A stretch of DNA of 64,000 bases, taken from positions 554 through 64,553 of the forward strand of contig DIYH01000034.1 in assembly GCA_002435755.1 (NCBI GenBank), given 5' to 3'. Below are positions 35,880 to 44,639 of the stretch, in pieces. The DNA is from Flammeovirgaceae bacterium UBA6059 (GTDB lineage: Bacteria; Bacteroidota; Bacteroidia; Cytophagales; Cyclobacteriaceae). How positions within the stretch are numbered: the first letter of the stretch is position 1; each line of letters opens with the position of its first letter. The position numbers and the translations under genes were made by a program. The notes below the pieces were generated by a model, which saw only the letters and a program-made list of their open reading frames with translations, was not told the origin of the DNA and ran no database searches.

Positions 35880-36280
35880 ATGAAGATAAATGAAGAACGC
35901 TTTTCTTTACGCAAAAGGATCAAAAGCTTCAAATACGCCTTCGAAGGATTAGGCGTACTATTTAAAGAAGAGCATAATGCGCGAATTCATTTAGTGCAGC
36001 AATAACTGCGGTAAGCCTCGGCTTCTATTTTAACATTAATGCTATTGAGTGGAGTGCTATAATTTTCTCTATTGGACTGGTTTTATGTTTAGAGTCGGTC
36101 AATTCAGCAATCGAAAACTTATCTGACTTTGTCTCAAAGGACAAACATGATCTCATCAAAAAAACAAAAGACTTAGCCGCTGGAGCAGTTTTGGTAGGAT
36201 CAATTGTAGCTTTAATTACAGGTAGCTTCATATTCATTCCAAGAATTCTTCAGCTAGTCAATAGGTTCTGGATAGCATAG
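35880..36280 (+). pseudogene. dgkA: Diacylglycerol/undecaprenol kinase DgkA, frameshifted
   Basis: Small membrane lipid kinase of the DgkA family broken by one missing base. The first frame reads MKINEERFSLRKRIKSFKYA... up to NARIHLVQQ and stops at 36005. From about 35996 the next frame continues AAITAVSLGFYFNINAIEW, then the active-site motif LCLESVNSAIENLSDFV and DLAAGAVLVGSIVALITG, ending at 36280. Adding one G at GTG/CAGCA (35996) restores a ~133 aa protein of normal length with all three helices. Either a recent pseudogene or a sequencing error; no long overlap suggests programmed shifting. Confidence 0.85.
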
Positions 36281-36348
36281 CCTATTCCGATGCTAGTTCT
36301 ATTTTGGAATGTCTGTTTTAATAAGTCAGACTAGCTGCGAGTGGTCCA

Positions 36349-36894
36349 TCATATTAGACCCAAAATGTCTCGGGTATTCCTCACTGTCAATAAACTTCCA
36401 GTCGGTATCATGTTTTGCCAGACCCAGTTGTAATGGTCAATAACCATTTTAGCAGATAGATGAGGACGCTCTCCCGTCGTATGTCCATCTTCCACCACTG
36501 TGACATCATAATCCCTGGCTATAGCTGATTGTACCGTGGACTCAACACAAAAATCTGTCGCACACCCGGTAATGACAAGATGTTTAACCCCGAGCTCATT
36601 AAGCTTGACTTCCAGGTCAGACTTGTAGAAGGCATCATTAGCGTACTTATCAATCCTGATATCAGAAGGCGTCATTACCAGTTCATCCAAATTCTCCCAG
36701 TCCTTCGCATGCTTCTCAAACTCACCTGTTCCGGTACCATCATGCTGAATAAAGACAACAGACAATTCTTGCTCACGGAATGCGGTCCCAAGTTGGTTGA
36801 TCCTGTCTACAACACCTTGGGTATCATAGCGAGGGGTTAGTGCTGTAAAAGAGCCTTTTTGCATATCGATAATAAGAAGTACGCTTTTTTGCAT
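36349..36894 (-). CDS. Isochorismatase-family cysteine hydrolase
   Basis: Cytosolic 181 aa hydrolase related to nicotinamidase; the exact substrate is unknown. The catalytic triad is complete: Asp10 in LLIIDMQKGSF, Lys83 in IDKYANDAFY and Cys116 in GCATDFCVEST, with the usual cis-peptide region before the Cys. A truncated relative lies 3.4 kb away at 40334-40585. The gene stands alone on the minus strand between dgkA and a lipoprotein gene. Confidence 0.9.
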   Translation of the reverse strand: MQKSVLLIIDMQKGSFTALTPRYDTQGVVDRINQLGTAFREQELSVVFIQHDGTGTGEFEKHAKDWENLDELVMTPSDIRIDKYANDAFYKSDLEVKLNELGVKHLVITGCATDFCVESTVQSAIARDYDVTVVEDGHTTGERPHLSAKMVIDHYNWVWQNMIPTGSLLTVRNTRDILGLI

Positions 36895-37064
36895 TACTCG
36901 CAGAGCTAATCAATTCTCAAAGAAACTCAATTTGTCCGAAGTACTGACAATCGCAGAGATCGCAAGGAGAATACCTTAGGAATTTGTGGTAGCCCTAAAT
37001 ACCTTCTTACTCGGATAGCATCATTATTCGACTCATTCAAACTTTGACACAAACATTATGAGTC

Positions 37065-37607
37065 ATGAATAAAAAGATGTTAGCCCTATTGTTCCTGTTA
37101 TCAGTACTGGTCTCCTGTGGAGAAGACGATGAGTCGTGCTCAGAGTTTGACAATGCAGTTATAGGAGGAGTTTGCTTGCAAGGACATATCGCAGATTACG
37201 ATATAGTTGGTGAGTGGTCAGATGAAGGGCTATTGACAGGTGTAGTCTCCGAATTGATTGTGATCGAATTTAGAGGAGCCGGACCGACCTACAAACTCTT
37301 TATCAATGGTGCCACTCAGCACTTTGATGAGACAACCCAGGAGTGGTCTGATGAATATGGATTACTTGAAACGGGTAAGACTTACACAACTGAAGCCAAT
37401 AGAAGTACAGGGCTATTAGAGAATGACTTTGGTGGAGGCAGTACTTCCGCTACACTCACTAAAGTAGATCGTGAGAACAAATTGATCAGCGGTTTTTTCA
37501 GAACTGTGGTTAACCGGCAAGCTCCTGAGACGTTGGAGTGGCTAGAGGTCATTATCGAAGGCACTTTTGATGATGTTCCTGCAGAAAGGTTAGAATCGAT
37601 CATTTAA
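37065..37607 (+). CDS. Lipoprotein of unknown function
   Basis: Not recognised. 180 aa with signal MNKKMLALLFLLSVLVSC; the lipid Cys is followed by GEDDES, an acidic run of the kind that directs Bacteroidota lipoproteins to the cell surface (inference). The mature part is beta-rich with Trp and Gly (IADYDIVGEWSDEGLLTGVV, GAGPTYKLFING), like a small lipocalin or beta-sandwich. Convergent with the ABC permease gene downstream; the 114 bp between them shows no clear terminator. Confidence 0.65.
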   Translation: MNKKMLALLFLLSVLVSCGEDDESCSEFDNAVIGGVCLQGHIADYDIVGEWSDEGLLTGVVSELIVIEFRGAGPTYKLFINGATQHFDETTQEWSDEYGLLETGKTYTTEANRSTGLLENDFGGGSTSATLTKVDRENKLISGFFRTVVNRQAPETLEWLEVIIEGTFDDVPAERLESII

Positions 37608-37721
37608 AACCAATTCTATGCTTTAGTCCCCTTCTGGGTTGTCACTAATGACCAATGTTTCTATATGTCAATGCAAAAATCGACATGAACGAAAGTCACC
37701 AATGAGCTCTCAGGCCACTCC

Positions 37722-40181
37722 TCACTCATACCGCAAGCTTTTCACTGGGTTTTGTGAAGTAGCTTTTGTCGTTTGAAAGATCACACTAAGCAACCCTATG
37801 ATCATAGACACAATTAGCGGTAGCACAAAAAACAGTATATCCAAAGCAACCCGACTGGCATAATTGGCTAGCCAGCTGTCTGCCACAAAGTACAACACGG
37901 GTACCGATATGATATAGGCCACAGCAATGAGCACAAGATATTCTGACAGGATCATCCGCGATATCCGGTTCGCGCTAGCTCCAAGGACCTTGCGTATACC
38001 TATCTCCTTGGTACGCTGAAGTATGGAGAATGAAGAAAGACCAAATAGTCCCAACCCGGCAATAATCAAAGAGATCACCGCAAAAGCATTGACCACCCGG
38101 GTGAACTGAATCTCATTGATAAATTTTTGATTGAACTCTTCATCAAGAAAACTGTAGTTGAATGGATCATTGGGGAAGAGCTCCAACCAAAGTGACTGCA
38201 ACCGGTCCAACTCTGCCTGTATCAATACTGTGCTGTTTTCACCCTGTACTGACAACTTGGTAAGGTAGTAGTTGAATGCAAAGCGCGCTGGGGTGTAGCG
38301 TCGAAGCGCAAAGATCATCGGCACCTCCTCAGCGGCAAATGCCTCCTGGACATGGTTGCTCACTACTCCGACCACACGTCGATCAAAATAGGGAATAGTA
38401 GGAGAATAACTCCAGCGAAAGGTCTTCCCTATGATTTCCTCAGGACTGTAACCCCACATTCTGGCTGCTGCCTCATTGATCACCAAACTGGAGCTATCCG
38501 CAAAAGCAGGATCAAGTGTTCGCCCTGAGACCAACTCAAGGTCAACCACCTGTTCAAAATCATACTCCACAAGATTGATATTCATGTATTGCGCCGCTAT
38601 GGTATCTCCCTGCAATTGAAACCACGAATACCAGCCAATATCGTCTCCGGGGAGCAACATCATCGAGGAGGTGTGCTGGACCTGACCTGATTGCGTAGAC
38701 TGTTCCACAAAGTATTCATAGCGATTGGTCATGTCCGCATATTCCACTTTTGGTGCTTTGATGACCAGGACCTGGTCAATGTCAACACCCAAATCTCGGT
38801 TGAGCATGTGGTTGGTCTGCGTATATATCAGATAAGTCCCACCCACCAGCAAGGGAGTAATGACAAACTGTAAGTAAACCAGTGTCTTACGGACCATCAA
38901 GCCTTTAGGTGAATTTCGAAACTTCCCCTTAAGCACTATTGATGGAGAAAAACTACTCAATACCAACGCCGGATATACTGCCGATAACAGACCCCCAAGC
39001 AAAACCACTCCCAGCGGGATCAATATGCCCGGACCAAATTCGAAAGAATAGATAAGCTCTAACCATTCCGCGATAGCATCATGCGATAAAACTAACATGA
39101 TACTGGCAGCTACAACGGCCATCAGGTTGACCAAAGCCGCTTCTATAATGAACTGGATAGAGAGATGAAACCGGCTAGCGCCAATGGTTTTTCTCACGCC
39201 TACTTCTCTGGCCCGCTCTATTGATCTGGCTGTAGAGAGATTGATGTAGTTGATCCAGGCGACTACCAATATCAAAATGGAAATGACTCTGAGCCAGTTG
39301 AGTATTTCGCCATCGATGTTTTTCTCAAATTCATGGAAGATGTTGGAAGTATAATGGATCTGCTCAATTGGCTGGAGATAAAAATCAAAATTGACCTCTC
39401 GCTCCTCATAAAGATGTCCCCATGTTTGCTGAGCCAGGTCATTGATCCGCTGCTCAATTTGCGCAGGATCGCTATCGTTGATCCTGAAGTAGGTGTAAAA
39501 ATCATTCCATATCCAGTTGGTACGCACAGGCCAGTCAGGATGCACAACGTCGAGATAAGTAATAAATGAAAAGACCAACTCTGGCTTAAAATGGGAGTTG
39601 GCCTGTGCATCCGCAAACACGGCACTAACAGTGTAAGTCACCTCCCTCTGATTGGTAGCTTTGAGTGTTTCGCCAATTACATCCGTTTTTCCAAAATAGC
39701 GTATGGCAGCAGACTCGCTCAGTGCCACCTGGCGCACATCTTCAAGTGCGTTGACAGGGTTGCCGGCAAGTATTTCAAAGCCAAATACACTGAAGAAGTC
39801 CGGATCGGCATAGTAAGCGCGATCCTCTTCAAACACCAGCTTATCAGTTGCTTCCGGATTTTCAACCACAAACAACCCGTCATCATATACGCGCACGACA
39901 TCTGAGACTTGAGGAATGTTGTCTTCAATCACAGGCTTCAGTGGCGGCATAGCAGTAGCATTCTCTCCTATTACTTCGCCCCGGAGGTAACGTTTGGTGC
40001 ATACCCGGAAGATGGATCCGCTATTTTCGTGAAACTGATCGTAGCTGTATTCGAACTGTAAAAACTGATCGATGAAAACGAAAATGCCAATACCCAGTGC
40101 CAGTCCCAGCACATTGATCAATGAAAAAACAGAATGTTTTCGAAGGTTGCGGATGGAGATGATTAGGTAGTTTTTGAGCAT
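37722..40181 (-). CDS. MacB/FtsX-type ABC transporter permease
   Basis: Inner-membrane permease of the large Bacteroidota type (819 aa). An N-terminal helix (HSVFSLINVLGLALGIGIFVF) is followed by a periplasmic MacB-type domain, a first FtsX block of three helices around residues 280-425 (ARSIERAREVGVRKTIGASR), a second periplasmic domain and a last FtsX block (LQRTKEIGIRKVLGAS). It ends QNPVKSLRYE, as usual for this group. No ATPase gene is next to it, so its partner is encoded elsewhere. Substrate unknown. Confidence 0.9.
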   Translation of the reverse strand: MLKNYLIISIRNLRKHSVFSLINVLGLALGIGIFVFIDQFLQFEYSYDQFHENSGSIFRVCTKRYLRGEVIGENATAMPPLKPVIEDNIPQVSDVVRVYDDGLFVVENPEATDKLVFEEDRAYYADPDFFSVFGFEILAGNPVNALEDVRQVALSESAAIRYFGKTDVIGETLKATNQREVTYTVSAVFADAQANSHFKPELVFSFITYLDVVHPDWPVRTNWIWNDFYTYFRINDSDPAQIEQRINDLAQQTWGHLYEEREVNFDFYLQPIEQIHYTSNIFHEFEKNIDGEILNWLRVISILILVVAWINYINLSTARSIERAREVGVRKTIGASRFHLSIQFIIEAALVNLMAVVAASIMLVLSHDAIAEWLELIYSFEFGPGILIPLGVVLLGGLLSAVYPALVLSSFSPSIVLKGKFRNSPKGLMVRKTLVYLQFVITPLLVGGTYLIYTQTNHMLNRDLGVDIDQVLVIKAPKVEYADMTNRYEYFVEQSTQSGQVQHTSSMMLLPGDDIGWYSWFQLQGDTIAAQYMNINLVEYDFEQVVDLELVSGRTLDPAFADSSSLVINEAAARMWGYSPEEIIGKTFRWSYSPTIPYFDRRVVGVVSNHVQEAFAAEEVPMIFALRRYTPARFAFNYYLTKLSVQGENSTVLIQAELDRLQSLWLELFPNDPFNYSFLDEEFNQKFINEIQFTRVVNAFAVISLIIAGLGLFGLSSFSILQRTKEIGIRKVLGASANRISRMILSEYLVLIAVAYIISVPVLYFVADSWLANYASRVALDILFFVLPLIVSMIIGLLSVIFQTTKATSQNPVKSLRYE

Positions 40182-40333
40182 AAGTCAGGTCTTGAGGTTT
40201 TGATCCTCTTACCTGAACGGCGCTGATCAAATCTAATCACCTACTCAGAACAAACAGTCAATATAGCACGACGAACGCTGGTTGATTGTATGTCGTCCAT
40301 GGTCAATTGCTTAAGTATCAAAGCCGGACTAAA

Positions 40334-40585
40334 TCATTGAGAATAATGCAAGAACGCAGCGATCTCGCTGGGGACTGCTTTGTTGAAAATGCAATGACGA
40401 TGATACTCAAATGCACCCTTCCAAGTACCATCATGCTGAATAAAAACGACTGGCAGGTTTCGCCCGCGAAAGACCATTGCTAGCTGATTGAGCCGGCCTA
40501 CCAGACCTTCTGTATCATATCGAGGTGTTTGCTCTGTAAATGAGCCTTTTTGCATATCAATGATGAGGAGGGCTACCTTTAACAT
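40334..40585 (-). pseudogene. Truncated isochorismatase-family gene
   Basis: 83 aa frame whose first ~58 residues match the start of the intact gene at 36349-36894: LLIIDMQKGSF, TPRYDT, VVFIQHDGT. It retains the Asp but ends in unrelated residues (HRHCIFNKAVPS...) before the catalytic Lys and Cys. It therefore cannot be active as a hydrolase. Probably a remnant of a local duplication whose 3' part was lost. Confidence 0.75.
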
Positions 40586-40820
40586 AAAAAGAACAATCTG
40601 TCGATAAGTGAAAAGTACGAGCTTGACTTTCTAAAGTGTCAAACAATAGGCTCACAGAGTGATAAAAATCTATTTCAAACTGTTGCTCTCAACCCTGGTT
40701 TTGTACAAATAATATGAATGAAAGACAAGTCATAGTGGTATAGTATTTGGTTTTACTCAAGTTTTTTAGATATATTCAAAGTTAACATTAAGTTAATTTC
40801 AATAATATAAGTTAAATATT

Positions 40821-40985
40821 ATGGCTTGTGCAATATGCAATAACGATGGACCGAGGCTTCATACTTGCAAAAAATGTGGCTTCCAAATATGTAAACCTTG
40901 TGGCGATAGAAATGCCAGAAAAGATCTCTTTGGAAATTGGCATTGTTCGCGATGCGGCACAGTAGGTAAATGGTACAAGAACTAG
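40821..40985 (+). CDS. 54-residue zinc-ribbon-like protein
   Basis: Small frame MACAICNNDG... with four CxxC-type pairs: CAIC, CKKC, CKPC and CSRC, so probably two zinc sites in a treble-clef or RING-like arrangement. It ends GTVGKWYKN. The preceding 235 bp is AT-rich and non-coding, and the next gene starts 22 bp later on the same strand. The function is unknown; the regular Cys spacing argues that it is a real gene. Confidence 0.6.
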   Translation: MACAICNNDGPRLHTCKKCGFQICKPCGDRNARKDLFGNWHCSRCGTVGKWYKN

Positions 40986-41007
40986 AATTGACAATTTCAT
41001 ATCAACT

Positions 41008-41424
41008 ATGTCAATAATCGATTCGAATTTTGGCTATAAATCAAGACATAAAGTCCATTTTAATCTGAAAAAAGCAAACGGTTACTTTGAATTTTGGACC
41101 GGATATAGTTCTAGTGTATTGCTTGGAGGTACAAATCATCATATCATCACAAAATTTGGTAGTGAAAACGATTTAATCTCTATGTTGACTGCTGTTAACA
41201 TTGCCAAGACAGGAATCGAACATGGCTTTTCAAATGAATTAGGCAAATATATATTTATAAAGCCGACCCCTGACGGGTACACAATAACAGTTGAAGGTGA
41301 TTCCTCATCCGGTAAATTGGAAAATGACGAACTTAATAAGTTAGAGTTAATTGTTCGTGATCTACTTATGAAGCTTGGAGTTTCATATAGCATTCTTGAT
41401 AAACAGGTCAGAAGAACGAATTAA
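41008..41424 (+). CDS. Protein of unknown function after the zinc-ribbon gene
   Basis: Not recognised. 138 aa, no signal peptide or membrane helix, alpha/beta pattern (HKVHFNLKKANGYFEFWTGYSS, GYTITVEGDSSSGKLENDE), with a C-terminal helix LELIVRDLLMKLGVSYS. It is likely co-transcribed with the zinc-ribbon gene 22 bp upstream. The DNA is AT-rich compared with the dcw genes that follow. Confidence 0.55.
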   Translation: MSIIDSNFGYKSRHKVHFNLKKANGYFEFWTGYSSSVLLGGTNHHIITKFGSENDLISMLTAVNIAKTGIEHGFSNELGKYIFIKPTPDGYTITVEGDSSSGKLENDELNKLELIVRDLLMKLGVSYSILDKQVRRTN

Positions 41425-41492
41425 ACAATTGCTCGTAACCTCAAATCATTATTCTTGAATTCTCATATCCAAGTCAGTATCAGAAACCAAAA

Positions 41493-41516
41493 GCGGGAGC
41501 CCCTTAGAGCTCCCGC
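41493..41516 (-). terminator. Terminator downstream of ftsZ
   Basis: Perfect inverted repeat GCGGGAGC / GCTCCCGC with an 8 nt loop. On the minus strand it is followed by TTTTGGTTTC. It lies 62 bp beyond the ftsZ stop codon and closes the dcw cluster. Confidence 0.8.
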
Positions 41517-41578
41517 ATACATCTGACAGAAGATGTAGTTTATCGCTATGTTTCCCCGCAGCGCGAGGAAGCTGGTTA

Positions 41579-43159
41579 TCAGTCTACATTGTCATGCAGA
41601 AACTTGTTATTACCTAACAGCTCGTTGTTTTCATTGAGATGAAAGCGTGAGACGTTAGGTTCTGAACTATGAGGCACCTTTTGTAGGTTCACCTTCTTGC
41701 GCTGGTAGGCCGGTACTTCAAGTTTTTCTTTGAGATTGCTCTCGCTTGTAGGCTCAGTATTGGATAGTCCCTGCAACCTGCGCACCCGCTCGCGAGCTGC
41801 TTCCATCAATGCCATTTTCTTAGACGGAGGATGAGCAGCACCTTCTAGTTCTTCCAAGGCCGGGTCCTCTTCTTCGTCCTGGTTATTTACATCATCGATG
41901 ATCTCAAAATCATCTTCCAGTCCTAACTGCATGGACATCTCCTGACGCTCTTCTTCGAAAGTTTTCTCAATCTGTGGCTCTTCTTCATCATCACGGGTCA
42001 CCTTGGGACTCCAGTCAGCCATAAACTCACGATCTTCAATCTCCTCTTCCTCTTCTATGAAATTAGGTTTCTTCGGTTCTGGCTTTTGTTTTTCCTCCCA
42101 AAGACCGATCTGCTGATTTGACTCAAGATCAAACCGACGTACGAGTGGTTTACTGCTACTCTTAACGGGCGCACTCAGTGGCTCACCCTGGTCAAACCCA
42201 GTGGCAATGATCGTCACCCGAATGCTCTCATCAAGCTCAGGATCAACTCCGTGACCGAAGATCACTTCAGCCTCATCGCCAGCTGTCTCCTGCATAAAGT
42301 CCGTGATCTCTGTAAGCTCATCCATCTGTAGTTCGGCTTCCTCTCCTGAGATGATCGAAAGCAATATCTTCTGAGCTCCATGGATGTTTTTGTTGTTAAG
42401 TAGCGGTGAGTTAATGGCTAACTCAGCAGCCCTTGACGCGCGATTTTCTCCGGTTGTAACGGCTGAACCCATCACAGCTGAGCCAGAATCTTTCATTACT
42501 GTCTTAACATCCTCAAAGTCAACATTGACATATCCCGGAACGGTGATGATCTCCGCAATGCCCTTCGCCGCAGTGGTCAAGACATTATCCGCCTGGTTAA
42601 ATGCTTCGCTGATCGAAAGATTACCATAGATCATCCTGAGCTTATCATTGAGAATGATCAGTACGGTATCACAGTTTTCCTTTAGCTCCTGCAGCCCGGC
42701 TTCAGCCTGGGCCATTTTCTTTTTACCCTCAAATGAGAACGGTATGGTCACAATACCCACAGTCAGGATGTCCATGCCTTTTGCGATCTCAGCGATCACA
42801 GGGGCAGCACCCGTACCAGTACCACCCCCCATGCCTGCTGTGATGAATACCATCTTGGTATCCGAACCCAACAGGTCCCTTATCTCATCACGGCTTTCGA
42901 GTGCAGCATTTCTTCCCTTCTCGGGGTTGGCACCTGCCCCAAGTCCACTGGTGAGATTAATTCCTATTTGAAGTTTGTTGGTGACCGGGCTGCTATGAAG
43001 CGCCTGGGCATCAGTGTTGCAAACCACGAACTCCACATCGCGGATGCCCTGATTGAACATGTGGTTGACAGCATTGCTGCCACCACCACCAACTCCGATC
43101 ACCTTGATGATCGACTTATGGTGTTGGGGTAAGTCAAACTTGTACATATCTTCTGTCAT
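41579..43159 (-). CDS. ftsZ: FtsZ, tubulin-like division GTPase
   Basis: Forms the cytokinetic ring at mid-cell. The 526 aa protein has the GTPase core in residues ~15-330 with VGGGGSNAVNHM, the tubulin signature GGGTGTGAAP and NLTSGLGAGANPE. A long charged linker rich in Glu (about 335-500) follows, and the end is NKFLHDNVD. The linker is longer than in Proteobacteria, as usual in Bacteroidota. The last gene of the dcw cluster, separated from ftsA by 153 bp that hold a palindromic repeat. Confidence 0.98.
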   Translation of the reverse strand: MTEDMYKFDLPQHHKSIIKVIGVGGGGSNAVNHMFNQGIRDVEFVVCNTDAQALHSSPVTNKLQIGINLTSGLGAGANPEKGRNAALESRDEIRDLLGSDTKMVFITAGMGGGTGTGAAPVIAEIAKGMDILTVGIVTIPFSFEGKKKMAQAEAGLQELKENCDTVLIILNDKLRMIYGNLSISEAFNQADNVLTTAAKGIAEIITVPGYVNVDFEDVKTVMKDSGSAVMGSAVTTGENRASRAAELAINSPLLNNKNIHGAQKILLSIISGEEAELQMDELTEITDFMQETAGDEAEVIFGHGVDPELDESIRVTIIATGFDQGEPLSAPVKSSSKPLVRRFDLESNQQIGLWEEKQKPEPKKPNFIEEEEEIEDREFMADWSPKVTRDDEEEPQIEKTFEEERQEMSMQLGLEDDFEIIDDVNNQDEEEDPALEELEGAAHPPSKKMALMEAARERVRRLQGLSNTEPTSESNLKEKLEVPAYQRKKVNLQKVPHSSEPNVSRFHLNENNELLGNNKFLHDNVD

Positions 43160-43194
43160 TTTATGTGTAGTAATTTGTATTCGTTTTTTATTCC

Positions 43195-43297
43195 ACTTTG
43201 ACGCCTTGCAGCACCATATTTGGATTGGTCAGGTTGAGCCCGTCGAAACCTTGGTTGTTACATTTCGACAAGCTCAATGTGACATAAGTGTCAAAGT
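43195..43297. repeat. REP-like palindromic element between ftsA and ftsZ
   Basis: Nested inverted repeats: outer perfect arms ACTTTGAC (43195-43202) and GTCAAAGT (43290-43297); inner arms TTGAGCCCGTCGAAA (43234-43248) and TTTCGACAAGCTCAA (43263-43277) with two mismatches and a 14 nt loop. The inner motif TTTCGACAAGCTCAA resembles intergenic REP-type repeats found in many bacterial genomes. As RNA it would form a long hairpin before ftsZ. Confidence 0.65.
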
Positions 43298-43312
43298 AGT
43301 AGTGTCTCATTG

Positions 43313-44626
43313 CTAGTATCCTTCTTTCTCATCAAAATCATCGATGAGCAAATTCTTAGTTCGATCGAGCATCTTCTTGAAAAAATTGTCCCCGGCATTC
43401 GCTCTCTCCTTGCGCTTGGAATTGAAGCCACCTTTGGAAGCCTTGACTTCCTGGTATCTGTTTTCCCGCTCATCTAGTGCCCTGTACCCGGATAGCACCA
43501 ATCCAACCGAAGTAGCATACATGGGGCTCTTTACAATTTCCATTTTGCTCTTACCAAGGTGCTCATTGGGGTAGCCTATGCGTGCGTCCATCCCCGTCAT
43601 GTACTCGACCAATTGCTGTAAATTGCTAAGCTGGGAGCCACCACCAGTGAGCACAATGCCACCGGCCAGCTTGCTGTCAAAACCACTGGTAATGATCTCA
43701 GTATGCACGGTCTCAATGATCTCCTCCATCCTTGCCTCTATAATGTTGGCCAGGTTCTGGACAGATATCTCTTTTGGAGGTCTGTTACGCAAGCCCGGGA
43801 TTGATACGATCTCATTAGGGCTGGCCTCTTCGGCAATAGCTCTACCAAATCTTGTCTTGAGTAACTCTGCCTGATGCTCCATCACCATACATCCCTGCTT
43901 GATGTCAGAGGTCAGGATATTACCTCCAAAAGGGATCACGGCAGTATGACGAATGATGTTGTCATAGAAGATGGCAATATCAGTCGTACCACCACCTATA
44001 TCTACCAGGCAGACACCAGCTTCTTTCTCTTCTTCACTCAGGACAGCTAGGGATGAAGCTAATGGCTCCAGGATGAGATTTTCGATATCCAACCCTGCAC
44101 GACGGACACATTTGTTGATATTATTGATGGCGTTTGTCTGCGCTGTGATGATATGGAAGTCAGCCTCCAGCTTCACGCCGGACATACCCACCGGGTCTTT
44201 GATGCCGTCTTCATAGTCCACCGTGTAGTCCTGGGGCATCACATGGATGATCTCGCTACCAGGTGGGATCACGATGCGGTACATATCATTGGTAAGGCGA
44301 TTGACATCCTCTACCGTAATCTCGTCCTCATTGGAGTTGCGGGTAATAGAACCATGATGCACGCTACTCTTGATATGCTGACCTGCAATACCCACGTTGA
44401 CCACCCTGATGTTGATCCCGGACTGCTCTTCTGCCTCGGCCACAGCCTTCTCAATAGCATGAATGGTTTTGTCGATATTGGTGACAATCCCCCGTATCAC
44501 ACCATCTGAGACCGCTTTGCCCATGCCTAGGACTTCAAGCTTGCCATACTCATTTTTGCGGCCCACGATAGCGCAGATTTTCGTGGTGCCGATATCCAGG
44601 CCGACAATGATTTTATCCTGTTCCAT
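43313..44626 (-). CDS. ftsA: FtsA, actin-like division protein
   Basis: Actin-fold ATPase that tethers FtsZ to the membrane. From ATG 44626 (MEQDKIIVGLDIGTTKICAI) it is 437 aa; an upstream in-frame codon at 44665 would reach into the ftsQ end. Phosphate loops GLDIGTTK and LVDIGGGTTDIAIF, and adenosine motif GGIVLTGGGSQL are present. The end NLLIDDFDEKEGY replaces the usual amphipathic anchor and is acidic. It starts 13 bp after ftsQ. Confidence 0.97.
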   Translation of the reverse strand: MEQDKIIVGLDIGTTKICAIVGRKNEYGKLEVLGMGKAVSDGVIRGIVTNIDKTIHAIEKAVAEAEEQSGINIRVVNVGIAGQHIKSSVHHGSITRNSNEDEITVEDVNRLTNDMYRIVIPPGSEIIHVMPQDYTVDYEDGIKDPVGMSGVKLEADFHIITAQTNAINNINKCVRRAGLDIENLILEPLASSLAVLSEEEKEAGVCLVDIGGGTTDIAIFYDNIIRHTAVIPFGGNILTSDIKQGCMVMEHQAELLKTRFGRAIAEEASPNEIVSIPGLRNRPPKEISVQNLANIIEARMEEIIETVHTEIITSGFDSKLAGGIVLTGGGSQLSNLQQLVEYMTGMDARIGYPNEHLGKSKMEIVKSPMYATSVGLVLSGYRALDERENRYQEVKASKGGFNSKRKERANAGDNFFKKMLDRTKNLLIDDFDEKEGY

Positions 44627-44639
44627 ATTGTCTCTATTG

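Noticed and set aside
35990..36005. Programmed frameshift in dgkA
   Set aside because: No slippery heptamer or following hairpin at the break; a plain one-base loss explains it.
36349..41424. Integrated mobile element or defence island
   Set aside because: AT-rich orphans and a pseudogene are present, but there is no integrase, transposase, terminal repeat or known defence domain, and no tRNA at the edge.
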